Source: Dillenia suffruticosa
Taxonomy: Eukaryota; Streptophyta; Magnoliopsida; Dilleniales; Dilleniaceae
Length of the DNA: 64,000 nt
Direction: 5' to 3'
Assembly (NCBI GenBank): GCA_033439265.1
Contig: JAVTVX010000010.1
Span: 13,996,001-14,060,000, forward strand
A model generated the notes under the pieces. That model was given only the letters and a program-made list of their open reading frames with translations. It ran no database searches and was not told the DNA's origin. This document shows, one piece after another, positions 21,397-34,100 of the stretch (positions within the stretch are counted from its first letter, which is position 1; each line of letters starts with the position of its first letter). The translations under genes and the position numbers were made by a program.

Positions 21397-24300
21397 TTAC
21401 GGCCGCAAGTTCCAACCACGCTCTTCGAGTGCTCTGCGTACATGATTGGCTGCTTCTGCTGTGTCATTTAGAGGAGGGTAACTCCAGCTTTCTGACATCT
21501 GGAAGAAAACAGATGACTGCTCTCAGAAACCATATGAAAAGGAGCTTTACACTTTCAGTTTAATGTTAAAGGTGTCCAAACGAGAGAGATAAATAAGCAA
21601 CACCGGAACTATCTCAACATTTGTTGGACCAAATCACAGAATCAAAGGGCTGAAAGGATTCAAACTATTGGGCCATCACCAGGTATGTCACCAGGACTCT
21701 GTTTTCCCATTTATGATCACAGGATAGAAAATCTGGGTCATCAACAAGATATCATGATTTGCATGGTACTCAGCTTAACAATTGGAATAGTGGTTGGCAG
21801 TAGATCATAGCTCCCCGGTTTCCTTTTCCTTTCTCTTCCTTCCTTTTTTTATTTTTATTTTTTACTTTTTTTTGGGGGGGGGGGGGTCAACAAAATAGCA
21901 TGATTTGCAGGTTACTCGGCTTAATAATTGGAATAGTGATTTGCAGCAGATCATAGCTCCCTTGTAAGGATTGCAAAGTTATACCGAGAGAGAGTGTGAC
22001 AACTCAGCATAGACTCCTAGTTTTAGAAATACGTGTATCTAAAAGGCAAAAGAAATATCGTTCATTTGTAAAGTTAAGAATTGATGGAATCTGAAAAGAG
22101 AAAAGGTGACGACATTTAGAAATAAATTAATTCGGGTAACAAATTGGTTTACTAATGTTGATTTAGAACCAATATGGAAAGAGATATCTACTGTTATTAA
22201 GAATATAGGTAGAGAGGTTCTTGGTGTCTCTACGGGTTAGGCTCCGATAGGTAAGGAATCATGGTGGTGGAATAAAAAAATACAAACTGTCATTCGAATC
22301 AAACGAGTGTTATAGGAATCTTAATGATAATAGTAGTAGTGATGCATATGAAAAATATAAAAGTGTAACAAAAGAAATGAAAAAGATGATATAAAAATAA
22401 AAAAATAAGGTGTACAATGAATTATACAAGAGATTAAAGACTAAAGGAGAAAGAAAGATCTACAGACTAGCCAAGATAAGAGAAAGAAAGGAAAAATATT
22501 TAAATGGTGTTAGATGCATTAAGAATGGAGCTAATGATATACTTATAAGGAACGAAGATATAAGATGACGTTGAAGAGATTATTTTGATAATCTGTTCAA
22601 TGTTAAGAGTACAACGGAGATAAGAGATATTGAGAAAACTATACAAGAGATTAATAGAGACTTTAAACATAAAATTCGTCCCCATGAAGTGAAGGAGATT
22701 TTAAAAAGAATGAAAAATAATAAAACCATAGGACCTGATGACATCCCTATAGAAGTGTGAAAATGTTTAGGTGAATTTGGTATAATAATGTTAATGGATA
22801 TTTTTAATAAAATTTGGTAAACAAGAGAATATCTCAAATATAGAGGAAGAGTATAATCGTACCGCTATATAAGAATAAATGAGACATACAAGATTGCTCC
22901 AATTATAGAAGAATTAAACTTATGAGCCATACCATGAATCTATGGAAGAGTGATAGAACATAGATTGAGATCGAAAATAAATATTTCCCAAAATCAATTT
23001 GGATTTATGTATGGGAGATCCACTACGGAAGCAATCCACTTGTTAAAACATTTGATGGAGACATATAGAACATATAAGAGATATTTACATATGATATTCA
23101 TTGATCTAGAAAAAACATATGATAGGATTTCTAGAGACGTATTGTGGTGGGCGCTGATAAAAAAATGGATCTCTTCGAAATATATTAATCTCATTAGAGA
23201 TATGTATGAGGGATCTGTAACTAATGTAAGAACTCGCAGGGGTTTAAGCGATAGCTTTTCCATTAACATCGGACTCCATCAAAATTCAGTATTAAATCCA
23301 ATTCTCTTTGCAATAGTAATAGACGAAATTAGAAAAAGCATTCAAGATGAAATACCATGATATATGTTTTTTGTAGAAAATATAGTTCTAGTTGATGAAA
23401 TTAAGGAGGATATTCATGCCAAAATTAGAGTTATGGAGGATCACGCTAGAATCCAAAGAGTTTCGATTCAGTAGATCGAAAACTGAGTATATGAGGTGTA
23501 GGTTTAGCAACAATCATCCAAATGATGAATAAACGATTAGGCTAGATGAACAAGATATATCGAAAAATGATTGATTTAGGTATCTAAATTCCATCATTCA
23601 AAATGATGACAATATAAATGAAAATGTGAACCATACGATTCAAGCAGACTAGATGAAATGGAGAAAAACATCCAGAATTTTTTGTAATCGCATGATACCA
23701 ATGCATTTGAAGGGAAAGTTTTATAAAACCGCGGTTAGATCTACATTATTGTATGGTACTGAGTGTTGGGCTATTAAACAACACTAAGAACAAAAAATGA
23801 CCGTAACAGAAATAAGGATATTTAGGTGGACGTGTGATAAAAGTAACAGAGATAGAATTAAAAATGAAGAAATTCGCAACAAATTGAGAGTTAGTTCAAT
23901 TGTGGATAAGATGTAAGAATATCATTTGGGATAGTTTGGACATGTACAAAGAAAACCTAAGGACGCATTAGTTAGGAAAACCGAAAATTTAAATATGAGA
24001 GTTTTAGTAAAACGTAGAAGTAGACCGCTAAAAATTTGGATGCAAGTTATTAATAAAGATATGATAATTAAGCGTTTAAACGAGAAAATGACATTGGATA
24101 GAAATGAGTGGCGTAAAAGAATCCGCACAAATTAAACTAATACATTTTATATATATATTTATTTATTTACTTACTTATTATTATTATTATTATTATTATT
24201 TTATTCTCTTCTATATTTATTTCTATTATTTATTTATTTATTTATTTTTCTTTTTAATCCTAATTTGTTTCTCAAATGATTGACTCCAAATTATTGGGTT

Positions 24301-27300
24301 TAAGGTTCAGTTTGTTGTTGTTGGAGGTGGGGACCGCAAATCATGAGACAGAAGCAAGAGCTATTGACTTACATCCTCAAAGCCTGTGAATGGCCGAACT
24401 AAACCTCGTTCCCTAAGCGAATTATGAAAGTCCAAGAACTTCCAAGTGCAGCGTTCACCTCCAATGACATAGACAGGCTTCCTGTAACAACAAAATTTCA
24501 ATTGAACCAATGCACATTCAGTTACAGTTCCATAGAACTCCAAACCATGTACTAGAAATTACAATTGAAGTTCGAGGTAAAAATTTGTCCAGTATACCCT
24601 GTGCTGCAAGCTTCACTTAACATGCTGACTGAATCTGCTGTGATAACAAAGGCATCTGCCCAAGCCAGATGTCCTAGGTATGGATTTGGTTCTACAAATA
24701 ACCAAATGCATGCTCATCAATAATATGTTTCTTGAACAATAATAAACATTGAGTGTTTCTTGATTCCAATAAATGGTTAAGTGCTAATCCTGTAAAAATT
24801 TAAGCCAATTAACATTACCTTCACCATTCCATATGTAAACTTTTGGGCAATCAACCAGCTCTTTCAAAATGACACTGGATACCTGAAAAATGCACACCAG
24901 AAGTCTTTAAGCAACTATTCAATGGTATGAGAAACTCGGTCTATGTTATAATGTACCTTATTAGGTGTCCTTTTTGAGAAAGATATTCGTATACTTCCAC
25001 AGCTTCCAAGAACATTGTGTAGAGCATCTGTCAATTGCTTTGCAAGGTCCACACCATATCGACAATGTCCTAAAACAGAATTAGGGCAACATAAAATAAG
25101 TAATCAGCGTTAGATAAACCTAGAACCAATACACAAAAATAATACAAATTTCCAAATGATTTGGAACTTCACAGCTAAAAAGAATCGAGAAAACAAAAAG
25201 CGAAATCCCCATCTCTATACTTCTAGCCAAACAATCTCGACTCCTGTCCTTTATGTTGTTCCCAAAGACAGCTTGACTTCTACAGCAGCGAAGGTCCACA
25301 AACGGCATACTCCAGACACACAAAGCAGTTAGTGGGCTTGCACCCTGATTTCTCATAGTTTTAAAGACTAATAAGGCTCCACACTACCATGCCACCCTCA
25401 ACACCCCTTAAACATTTTACAAAAGAAAACTCTTTCCAACTGAACCATTTAATAAGAGCAATAATATGGTTATTAATGGTCAAAATGTAGAATATTGATT
25501 AGATATAAATTAAAATGTTTAGCTCCCCAAAATATGGAGGATTCGAGCACTTTACAGCCAAGAGAATGGATCTAATAATATCATGCTATAGCCAGAGGAC
25601 AAAAAAAACCATAGCAAAACCAAAGAAAAAGAACATGCAAGAAATAGGAAATTTTATCATACATACAAAAGAAAATAATAAACAGAACAAGATATTACTT
25701 GTAGGCCCTCCAATATTAACAACTACTAATGGCTTTGGGAGAGGTGCAAACTCATCATGCCAAGCAACAGCTGCTTTCCTAAGTGCAGATGAGTCAGTTT
25801 GATGAAGAGCTCCTACAGTAAGGACCTGATTTGGTCCATTTAGAAATGGAAAGCATTAAAAAGCTTGATACACATAAATGCAAGCACAAAGCCAGAAAAT
25901 TGACAGGTTATAGCCAGGAGACGCACCACATGCCTATCAGGAGGTTCATGTGGAGTTATCCACCTCTGCAGAAAACGAGGAACCTGCTCCTGGGCTTGAG
26001 AAGTCAAAGGGTAATAATCATGACGAGGTGTAATCACCAGGTCAAACCTATTCAATTCTATCCTTGGATGCTGTATCTGAAGATAATGAATTTAGAACCA
26101 AGATCAGACAATTTGAAAATAGCAGATGAAGATAGTCTGGACAATGAAGTAAACATGTCATGACAATCTACACATAATGAAAGCCTACTACAACGCATTT
26201 GATAAGATCCATGCCACTAAAATAGGTTTGATTTTCTCAAAGGATATAAAGCATAAAACTAATTATTCCAAGACAGTAATGCACAAGATTCTTGTGTTGA
26301 ATAATAGAAAATATGAAAACGAAAGGGGGGGACAGTAAAAAGAATCTGTTGGTACATCAGGCCCATAATCCAATAAATGATAATTGAGAGGTTTTTCCAA
26401 TGTATCACAACCTACAGCAGAACAAGGTAATGGTCCACAGCACCAACAGGGGAGCAAGTGAGTAGCTAAAAAATTACTAGGGGATGACAAATTTGGAAAA
26501 AAGAAAGCCTATCACAGTATTCGGCAAAGAACGAATATCTTTAGGAAGAACCCTGGGCAAGAACCATTCACCATATTTCCTCTTACTCTGGTTCTGCTCT
26601 CCAATCTGAATAAAACAAATGCAACCACCAAAGAGGACCCTCCAAGAAAGTTATTTTTGTCATATTTCAACAATAGTTACGAAATATTCCACCCTTTCTG
26701 AGAATCAAAATGAGAGTTCTCAATGATTTCGGCATTAACCGGCAAATAACGATCCATAATTTTCCAACAAAAAACCTTACATACATCTGCAATGACATTG
26801 ACTTGAACAGATGACAACAAAGAATCGCAAAGGAAAGAAGTCCGCTTAGGCATATCATTCAAATCTCTCAACCTTTGTCTTGCCAAGGCAAAAGGATCAA
26901 ACATAGATTATAAGAAAATCAGGCAATAAATCATGGGAATGGAGTTTCATTGCAAGAGATAATATGGAATCATAGAAGGGCTCCATGAATATATCTGGGC
27001 CGCTTTTCCGGCAAAACACTATAGGCAATCTGTGCATCTGTGTGTTTGTCTGTGTGAGGGAGTCAGAGAGATTTCATGGTGTTCCCAAACCACAAATCAT
27101 ACAAAATAGAAATCCTATTAACCAACCTGGACAACAAAAACATTCTCAGATGCTAATCGTCTTACAGAGCTCGCAATTGATATGGTATCCCTGCCACATG
27201 CAACCACCAACAAAGGGCCTTCCCTGAAATTGGAAAAAAAAAAAAAGGAGGAGATCAAATCACAATGTAAGATCTCTACAAGTAGCCAATAATTAGTTGA

Positions 27301-28042
27301 TGACAACAAAGAGTGTTGCCTCCGGTTTCAAAAAGTAAGAGAACTCCATGCATAGGCCAGCACTCAATAGAAACAGATTGTTAAAAAACCTTTTGTTTGC
27401 TTAAGATATGAGGATTACAATTATCCTCCTTCCTTTCAGAATTTATGTTACTTTGACTGTGGAAGAACAAGGTTGTTCTCAGTCTAGAGTGCATCTTTCA
27501 TGAAACTTTAGCAAAGAAAGTAAAAACAAGTACAGCAAAGGTAAACTCACTTTTCAAATGTCTCACGAGCCATTGATGCAATCTGCTTTGCATCAGCATC
27601 TAAGATAGACGATAGGCCTGCACTAACACCATTTTCTGCAGGAAGAGGCATGAGTTTCTTCCCTCTGCTATATGGTAGGAGTGTTGAATAACCACGGATC
27701 TTCCTTAGGATATAATAAATTTTTATATGAAAAGAAACAGGGAGCCAGCGAAGCCACTCATTAATCCCACCTCCAGGCCTTGTTACCCGCTGGAAATGTT
27801 GGCAAAATAAAAGGCAATATTATTGAAAGTTGAGCACCAACAAATGCATGCATGAATTCTAGCCCTTGAAAACAAGAAATTTTCGCTACTTACATAGATA
27901 CAGATATTTAAACTCCAAAACCTTGACATATAATTACTCAAAAAGAACTATTGCAGCCTATCCTTTGAATTAATAAGAATTAGGAGAGTGGTCCTGGGAT
28001 GAGGAGATGAAGTATATATAAATCATTCAGAATATTTAGCTC

Positions 28043-28084
<42 letters not shown>

Positions 28085-28212
28085 GTGTTTAATAATCTAA
28101 CACTCACACCAAACAATTTCACATAAAAAGAGAGATCGATTGCAAGATACAAATGAAACCAGAATAGAGAAATATCCATCAAATTAAATTCCAGCACCTG
28201 CAAACTAGGCCC

Positions 28213-28254
<42 letters not shown>

Positions 28255-30299
28255 GTTTAATAATCTAACACTCACACCAAACAATTTCACATAAAAAGAG
28301 AAATCGATTGCAAGATACAAATGAAACCAGAAGAGAGAAATATCCATCAAATTAAATTCCAGCACCTGCAAACTAGGCCCAACTTTCCATTATCCTAAAC
28401 TGAATAAAAATTGGAAAATATGGAAGTCACAAAGAACTCACAGGAAAATTATTTTGGGAGTTGGTGTGACATGCGCATAGTTTTTCATTTATTGGCATCC
28501 ATTGCCATATCTCACAAAATACCACCAACATCTTCTTTTTGGCTACCCTTGTTAACTTCCCAAAAAAAATCCTTAATAGGGTAACCAAGGGACAATGGTC
28601 TTGTTGGTAACAATACAATTTGTAAAGAACATGGACAGGAAATATTAAAGAAGGGTTTAGGCCTAACAAGAAATGGTCAAGACATTTCAAAGTAGTGTGC
28701 TTTTTTCACATCATAGATTTTACGGTTTTCAAACTCAAATTATATGCTGAATTGTGGAGTTCATTTGCCAACAAAATCTTGTATTTTGAACCAAAAAATA
28801 AAATTTGGAATTCAATTGAACTCATCTTCCTAAAAACAAAAATTAAAATGCAGTTTTCAATTATAAAATATACTAAATTACACTTTATTCTTCATTTAAA
28901 AAGTACTACTTAAAAATAATTGCATGCCTGCTTGTAAATAAAATAAAAACACGATTTTCATAACAGTGGCGCTTTCTGGTTCCTATCTCATTGATTCTTG
29001 CTTCTTTTGAACGTTTTGTATGATACTGCTTCTTTGGTCCAGAATGTGGACATAATGCTTTCTTTCTTGTTCAAAAGCTTCTTCCGCCTCCACTTCTGCT
29101 GCATTTGCAGCTGCTTCCACTTTTTCAACCATTTTTTCTCTGGTAAAGCAATCGTTGCTGGAGATCTCCCATTATTCAGGTTTGTGCTTCTATAGTCCTA
29201 AGGAAGTTATCTTTCTTTTGCTTGGGGGTCCTCTCACTCTCAGGGTAAGCAAGAAGACTCCATGCCTCGAGAAATTCTCTGCTTTTCTTCAAGGGAAACT
29301 TACACGCTTTCAGAGATCAACTTCTATTTCTGCAACTCAGTTCTACATTTTGTTTTTTCCGGAAATTGCTCAGACAAGTCAGATTTTCTTTTTCTAAATC
29401 ACTGTGAAGATGCTGTCTTAAGTCCTTAAGGGTGTTTTCCATCTCCATTACTTGTTCTTCTATTTGAACTTGACATCCAAAAGCTTCCTCTGCCAGTTTT
29501 TTGTGCCTCTCAAACTCCTCCAACAAAATGTGCCCTTTTTCCATACCTTCCAAAAAAAAAAAAAAGATTTCCTAAGAAAAAGGGTTTTCCCTCCCTTCGA
29601 TGTTAATTAAATTAGGATAATTAATATGAATAATTGGAAAGAAAATTTATCAGGACCAACAAGCTCTTGTGGATTTTATTCACAAACTTTTTTTACTTTT
29701 TTACTCTTTTACTTTTTCTGCTGATTTGCAAATCCATACTTTATGGAGTCCATAATGAACTCCATACCTTTTTTTGGTTGCAAGCAACAAAACCTGGAAT
29801 TGGAAATGAACTCCACAATTTTTGTAGAATTCATTTGATACCCATGAATCCATCCAATAAAAAGCTCTATGGATTATATGCCTACGGACACAATTATTGA
29901 TCAAGCTTACAAGTGTTTAAGTCTCCCCAATTCAACCACAACCATACACAGCAGAGAAACATCATTCAAAAAACCAATAAGATATGACACAACTATGCAA
30001 CACTTCACACACATATACCAGGCAAATAAGATTACATGCCCCTGTAGATACCAAAATTGAATACCGATCTGGAAGAAACTATATGCGTAGAACTGGAGAG
30101 AATTCAAAGGACTTACATAAAGAGTATGCTTATCGGTGAGGCCAAGAGCGCGAACCAATCCAATACACTGATTCTCGGCACTGACAGAACCGTTGCCGAT
30201 GACGACGGCTCTTCGGACGACTCCATAGACTCCACCTTCAAAGATCTCCGGCACGCCCAAAGTAGGGCTCGGTGGCTCTCGAAGCCTGATCGGCCTCAT
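21397..30299 (-). CDS. ELM1: Mitochondrial fission protein ELM1
   Basis: ELM1 is a plant protein on the outer face of mitochondria that recruits the dynamin DRP3A for fission (Arabidopsis knowledge). Ten exons: 30117-30299, 27551-27789, 27127-27223, 25927-26076, 25699-25825, 24957-25069, 24819-24882, 24598-24691, 24373-24481 and 21397-21498. Phases all join, giving 425 residues against about 427 in Arabidopsis. Recognised blocks are [92 protein letters not shown] and the C-terminal [16 protein letters not shown]. These span the family's single conserved domain, which resembles a glycosyltransferase-B-like fold in general layout. Intron 9 (21499-24372) contains an antisense RTE LINE; intron 2 has a 168-bp tandem duplication. 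The gene looks intact. Confidence 0.94.
22030..24325 (+). mobile_element. Dead RTE-clade LINE in ELM1 intron 9 (antisense)
   Basis: The + strand encodes, with many stops and frameshifts, the linker before reverse transcriptase (KESWWWN) and a long RT stretch at 22950-23360. RT motifs seen include [28 protein letters not shown] and [16 protein letters not shown]. The catalytic FADD box has become FVEN, after an in-frame TGA. The 3' end has AT-rich repeats (ATT)n near 24175-24200 and a GTTGTTGTTG tail. The 5' endonuclease is missing. It lies opposite to ELM1 transcription inside the last intron, yet the ELM1 exons on both sides join in frame. The same family is at 4270-5692. Non-functional. Confidence 0.88.
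28057..28383. repeat. Tandem duplication, period 168 bp, including (GA)n
   Basis: Two copies each run from a GA tract through GGTGTTTAATAATCTAAC to CAAACTAGGCCCAAC (copy ends 28215 and 28383; offset exactly 168). Only a few substitutions separate them, so the event is recent. It lies in ELM1 intron 2. Confidence 0.92.
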
Positions 30300-30530
30300 C
30301 GAATTTCGACCCCTGCCAAAACCCTAATTCCCAAATAGTTCAGGGAAAATCGTGTGGAGAGAGAGGAGAAGATGACGCAAATGAGAATTTGTCGAGCTCT
30401 TTGGGGTTTTGCTTGTTCGGAACGAAATTGAGGAGGACAGAGGAATGAAATGATGAGAGAGAAAGAAAGGGGGCGGGACGTTGGGGGTTGCGGCGAAATT
30501 CGTCGGGTTGAAAATACAAAGTAATTAGAC
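30300..30530 (-). promoter_or_regulatory. ELM1 5' leader and proximal promoter
   Basis: The leader has AAAACCCTAA (telo-box-like, + strand, near 30317) and a G/A-rich tract on the + strand near 30430-30480 (CT-rich on the transcribed strand). No clear TATA box is seen. Confidence 0.35.
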
Positions 30531-30687
30531 CGGGACAAGTTATTCTAAACCGACCGACTTTGCTTTAAGAAAGATGTTCTAATATTTGTTTATAGTTTTT
30601 GTTAGGGTCTATTACATATTTGGGTTTTTTTTTTTTTTTTTTTTTTTTAAAGAGAAAACAGGATATGGATCGGTGTTAAACAATAAA

Positions 30688-31161
30688 TAAGTTATGCAAT
30701 CGTATGGTTGTCTCAAATCATTCAGAAATAACATTTTTCTATGAAGTTTATACCATTATGTAATAAAAAAAAAAAACCCCCAAAAAAAAGAAAAAAGGAT
30801 GAGCAAATGAAACAGAGAAGCCGAAGTCGTCGATGCACAGTAGGAACTTGAAATGAATTCAAAAGGTTAATGTACTTGAGACTTAATCAAGCCTGTGTCC
30901 ACAAAAACACATCCATTAATCTCCAAAGAGTATAGTTTTCCTCGGCAGAAACAATCAAATATTTAAGAGCTGCATCCCAAAGATAGAAGGGTACCTAAAA
31001 AATCTCCCACCTTATTGCTTTTATTTAAATTTTCCAATGAAACAAAAAGCACAAATGTCCTGGAACAGATCACCAACACTTGAGCTAAGAAGATTGGCAA
31101 CGACTTCCTACTGAAAATAAACCTCAACCAGTGCAGCATGAAAAGGCAGAAGGTCTATATA
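30688..31161. repeat. Left copy of a 2.9-kb-spaced direct repeat
   Basis: About 474 bases, from TAAGTTATGCA to GGTCTATATA, recur at 33616-34100 in the same orientation with scattered substitutions and small indels. No TG...CA ends, primer-binding site or polypurine tract was seen, so these are not convincing LTRs. Confidence 0.85.
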
Positions 31162-32534
31162 CCCTGTATTCATACACCCAATGCAAGGCAGAGGAATAAT
31201 GTCCCAAACTGCATATCCTCAACTTCCCAAAATTGTATCTTGGCAGGCTTATAGCACACCTACAGACACGATTAAGGCAATGAAAAGCTGCTAAAGAAGC
31301 AAGGCAAGTCTTACCTAAATATTCTACAATCTTACCTTGTTAAAAGACTGTTGTATCGTAAACAAAGAATATCATGTTCTAACTAAAGCTAAAAATTTTA
31401 ATAAAATGCACCAAGGAGGGATTTTACCATGAATTCATCTATCCCTTTCCCATTAATAGGATACAAAATTTTAATATTTTCTCATAGTAAATCTGGATTC
31501 TTTCAAACCTATGAATCAACCTAGATTCTCTCTTGCCTAAGCAATTCTATATCGTGCCACTATGGATAGCAATAGGGAGGTTTCGGGATGGCCATGGGGA
31601 TAACGGACTAAGAGCCCTCGGCTTCGCATCACTAGGGCGCTTGAGTGCCACCCAGTGGTCACTGACAGTCAGGCTTGAGTGTCTGTTTGCACTACCTTGG
31701 CCACACATTTGCCTCCTTTTAGTCTATAAACCCAACCTCTGAGTCGACCTTTAAGCTTGACATTGCAAATTCTGATTTCTATCAATTCTTATTCTCGTCG
31801 GTCTCCCCCGATTTGGGAAAAGCTTGACCTCAGGTTCATCACAGAACCCTAATATTTTCGACCCTCATCATGCAACATCAGCACACCAAACTTCGATAAT
31901 TGAGGCTTCTCCTTGTCATCTAAGAGAGCTCTAAGAAATGGATCAAGCAACAATGGATCAAGGCTCTTATTAGGCACAAAGTCGAGAGCAAAGTGGTCTC
32001 CTATATAAATTCCCTTTGACCCTCCTTTAAACCCTAGCTCTAGAACCTGTTTTCAACACAATCAACCGACTTATTTGTCTCAACATCTTCCGCCCGTCAC
32101 TATTTCCCCCTTTATCTTCCGTAGCTACTTCCACATCAGCTATACAACTTGAAAGAGTGCCCAAATTTTCAGTCAGAACTCAGCAACCTAATGAGTCATT
32201 TACCTTGTTTTCTTCACCTTCAAGTCCATAAGCCACTTATACATATCATCCCCCTTTTTGGCTAGTATCTCCTTCTTCATGTTTAACCCAATCCCAAACT
32301 TGACAACCCCAGTAGGAACAAATTCGGGTTGAAAGTAGGGTTCTATCATCCTCATGTTTTGGTTGGTATCGTCTTCTTCACCTTTAACCCAAACCCAAAC
32401 TCTACTACTCGAGTAGGACCAAATTCGGGTTGAAGTAGAGTTCTCAATTCTGAAAACCAAAGGGCATCGGTTGGTAATAGGCTAGGGGTAAAAATCTCCT
32501 CTTCATTTCATCTATTCCTAGCTTTTATGGGCCT
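31162..32534. other. Intergenic DNA between direct repeats
   Basis: No gene recognised. Short open frames (31533-31742 +, 32200-32460 -) have no recognisable domains. A near-duplicate of the AACCCAAACCC-like text occurs twice around 32286 and 32390. Confidence 0.45.
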
Positions 32535-32712
32535 CTTTTTTTTTTACCATACCCGGCAATAGTCAAACCGGTCTAAGATTTATAATGGCTCATTTAAGAT
32601 AACTACCTTCCGAACCTAGTTTTTTTTTTATGCTCAAATCGTGAGTTGAATTCAAAAACTTGATTAAAAGATCTAGTGTCATATGCTACTAGATCAATTA
32701 TCCATCGATTCA
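32535..32712 (-). mobile_element. Degenerate SINE-like repeat
   Basis: Poly-T followed by TACCCGGCAATAGTC and, further on, GAGTTGAATTCAAAAACTTG and AAAAGATCTAGTG. The order resembles the other SINE-like copies, but it is weakly conserved. Confidence 0.35.
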
Positions 32713-33615
32713 CCTCCTATTTTCTTATAACCCACTCCGTCCCTCAAAAGCCAATCCAATGGCCAAAATGTTTTTCCATGATTTGATAATTTTATATTCA
32801 AATTCTAACGTAACAAAAATAAATAAATAAACAACACACGCTACACTCGAGAGCCCACGTGACGTCCTAGCTTTTACGGGCCTCGCCATCTAAATGTTTA
32901 AAATTTTATTATATTCATAGATCACGCCTCACTTGTCCGATCAATCTAAAAATTCATTCTCATTGAAATCTTCAAAATTAATAGGAATTCCAACATTCCA
33001 ATGACAGTACCGCGTATCTTTGGCATACCTAAAACTTCCACATACTATTTCCGGTTGAGTTCGGCTACAAGCGCGAACCGTGGCGCGTTTATCCTTCTTC
33101 GGTCTATGTTGGCCTGAAAATCAATCCCGATTGAATGATTGTTAAATCGACTCCCAACAACCCTCATTTACATTTTCCGATGACAATGCCATGGTTGGAG
33201 TGGCAGAAGCAGGGAAGCATCAAATTGAACCTAGAGATTGATTCTGGTGGTTCAAAAACTTGCCCAGAAGCTTTTAGAGGGTCCAATTGATGCAAAAGGC
33301 CAAAGAAAATCCAAGTTCTTGCAAAATTCTCAGAGCTCGAGTATAAACGTCAATGGCGGACATCACTGGGGTAAAAGACTCACTGGGGTTCAAAATGGGT
33401 TTTGGATGGGAAAAATTGCAAGCTGGATGCATGCTTGCCATGATTCGAAGCTTCAAGCTAGTTATCAGTGGCAAACATCAGTACAGAGATGGAGAAGATG
33501 TCCGTAAATGCAAAATTCTGGTTTTCTCGAGCAACATAGAGTTTCTGGGCATGAATGTAGTCTTAACAATCAAACACCAACTAGAAATTGAGGTGTCTAA
33601 ATAGATTTTCAGCAG
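32713..33615 (+). other. Unassigned region with coding-like but broken frames
   Basis: From about 33190 the + strand holds a frame starting MPWLEWQKQGSIKLNLEID, broken by a TGA, followed by another frame at 33353-33604. Base composition is less AT-rich than the surroundings. It may be a gene fragment. I do not recognise the product and do not claim a function. Confidence 0.25.
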
Positions 33616-34100
33616 TAAGTTATGCAGTCGTGTAGTTGTCTCAAATAATAACATTTTTGCATAAAGTTTATGCCATGATGTAAAGAGAAAATAACACCCC
33701 AAAAAAGGAGGAAAAACGCAAAAGACCACAGGAAAAAAAATGATGAGCAAATGAAAACAGAAAAACCTAAGTCGTCTATGCGCGGTAGGAACTTGGAAAT
33801 GAATTCAAAAGGTTAAAGTACTTGACCCTTAATCAAGTCCTCTGTCCACAAAGCACATCATTAATTCTCCAAAGAGTATAGTTTTGTTAGGCAGAAACAA
33901 TCAAGTAGAGCTGCATCCCAAAGACAAGGGTACCTAAAAAATCTCCCACCTTATTGCTTTCATCAAAATTTTCCAATAAAACAAACCCACAAATATCATG
34001 GAACAGAACACCAACACCTGAGGTAAGAAGATTGGCAACGACTTCCCACTGAAAATAAACCTCAACCAGCACAGCATGAGAAGGCAGAAGGTCTATATAA
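33616..34100. repeat. Right copy of the 2.9-kb-spaced direct repeat
   Basis: Matches 30688-31161 over its full length. It includes CTCCAAAGAGTATAGTTTTG, AAAAAATCTCCCACC and GGCAGAAGGTCTATATA. The minus strand carries a 61-codon frame of unknown meaning, which is not intact in the left copy. Confidence 0.85.

Noticed and set aside
22950-23360. 136-codon + strand frame with reverse-transcriptase motifs as a host gene
   Set aside because: It is the best surviving part of a dead LINE: catalytic FADD replaced, stops on both sides, and it sits antisense in an ELM1 intron.
30688-34100. LTR retrotransposon
   Set aside because: The direct repeats lack TG/CA ends, a tRNA primer site, a polypurine tract and any gag/pol between them.
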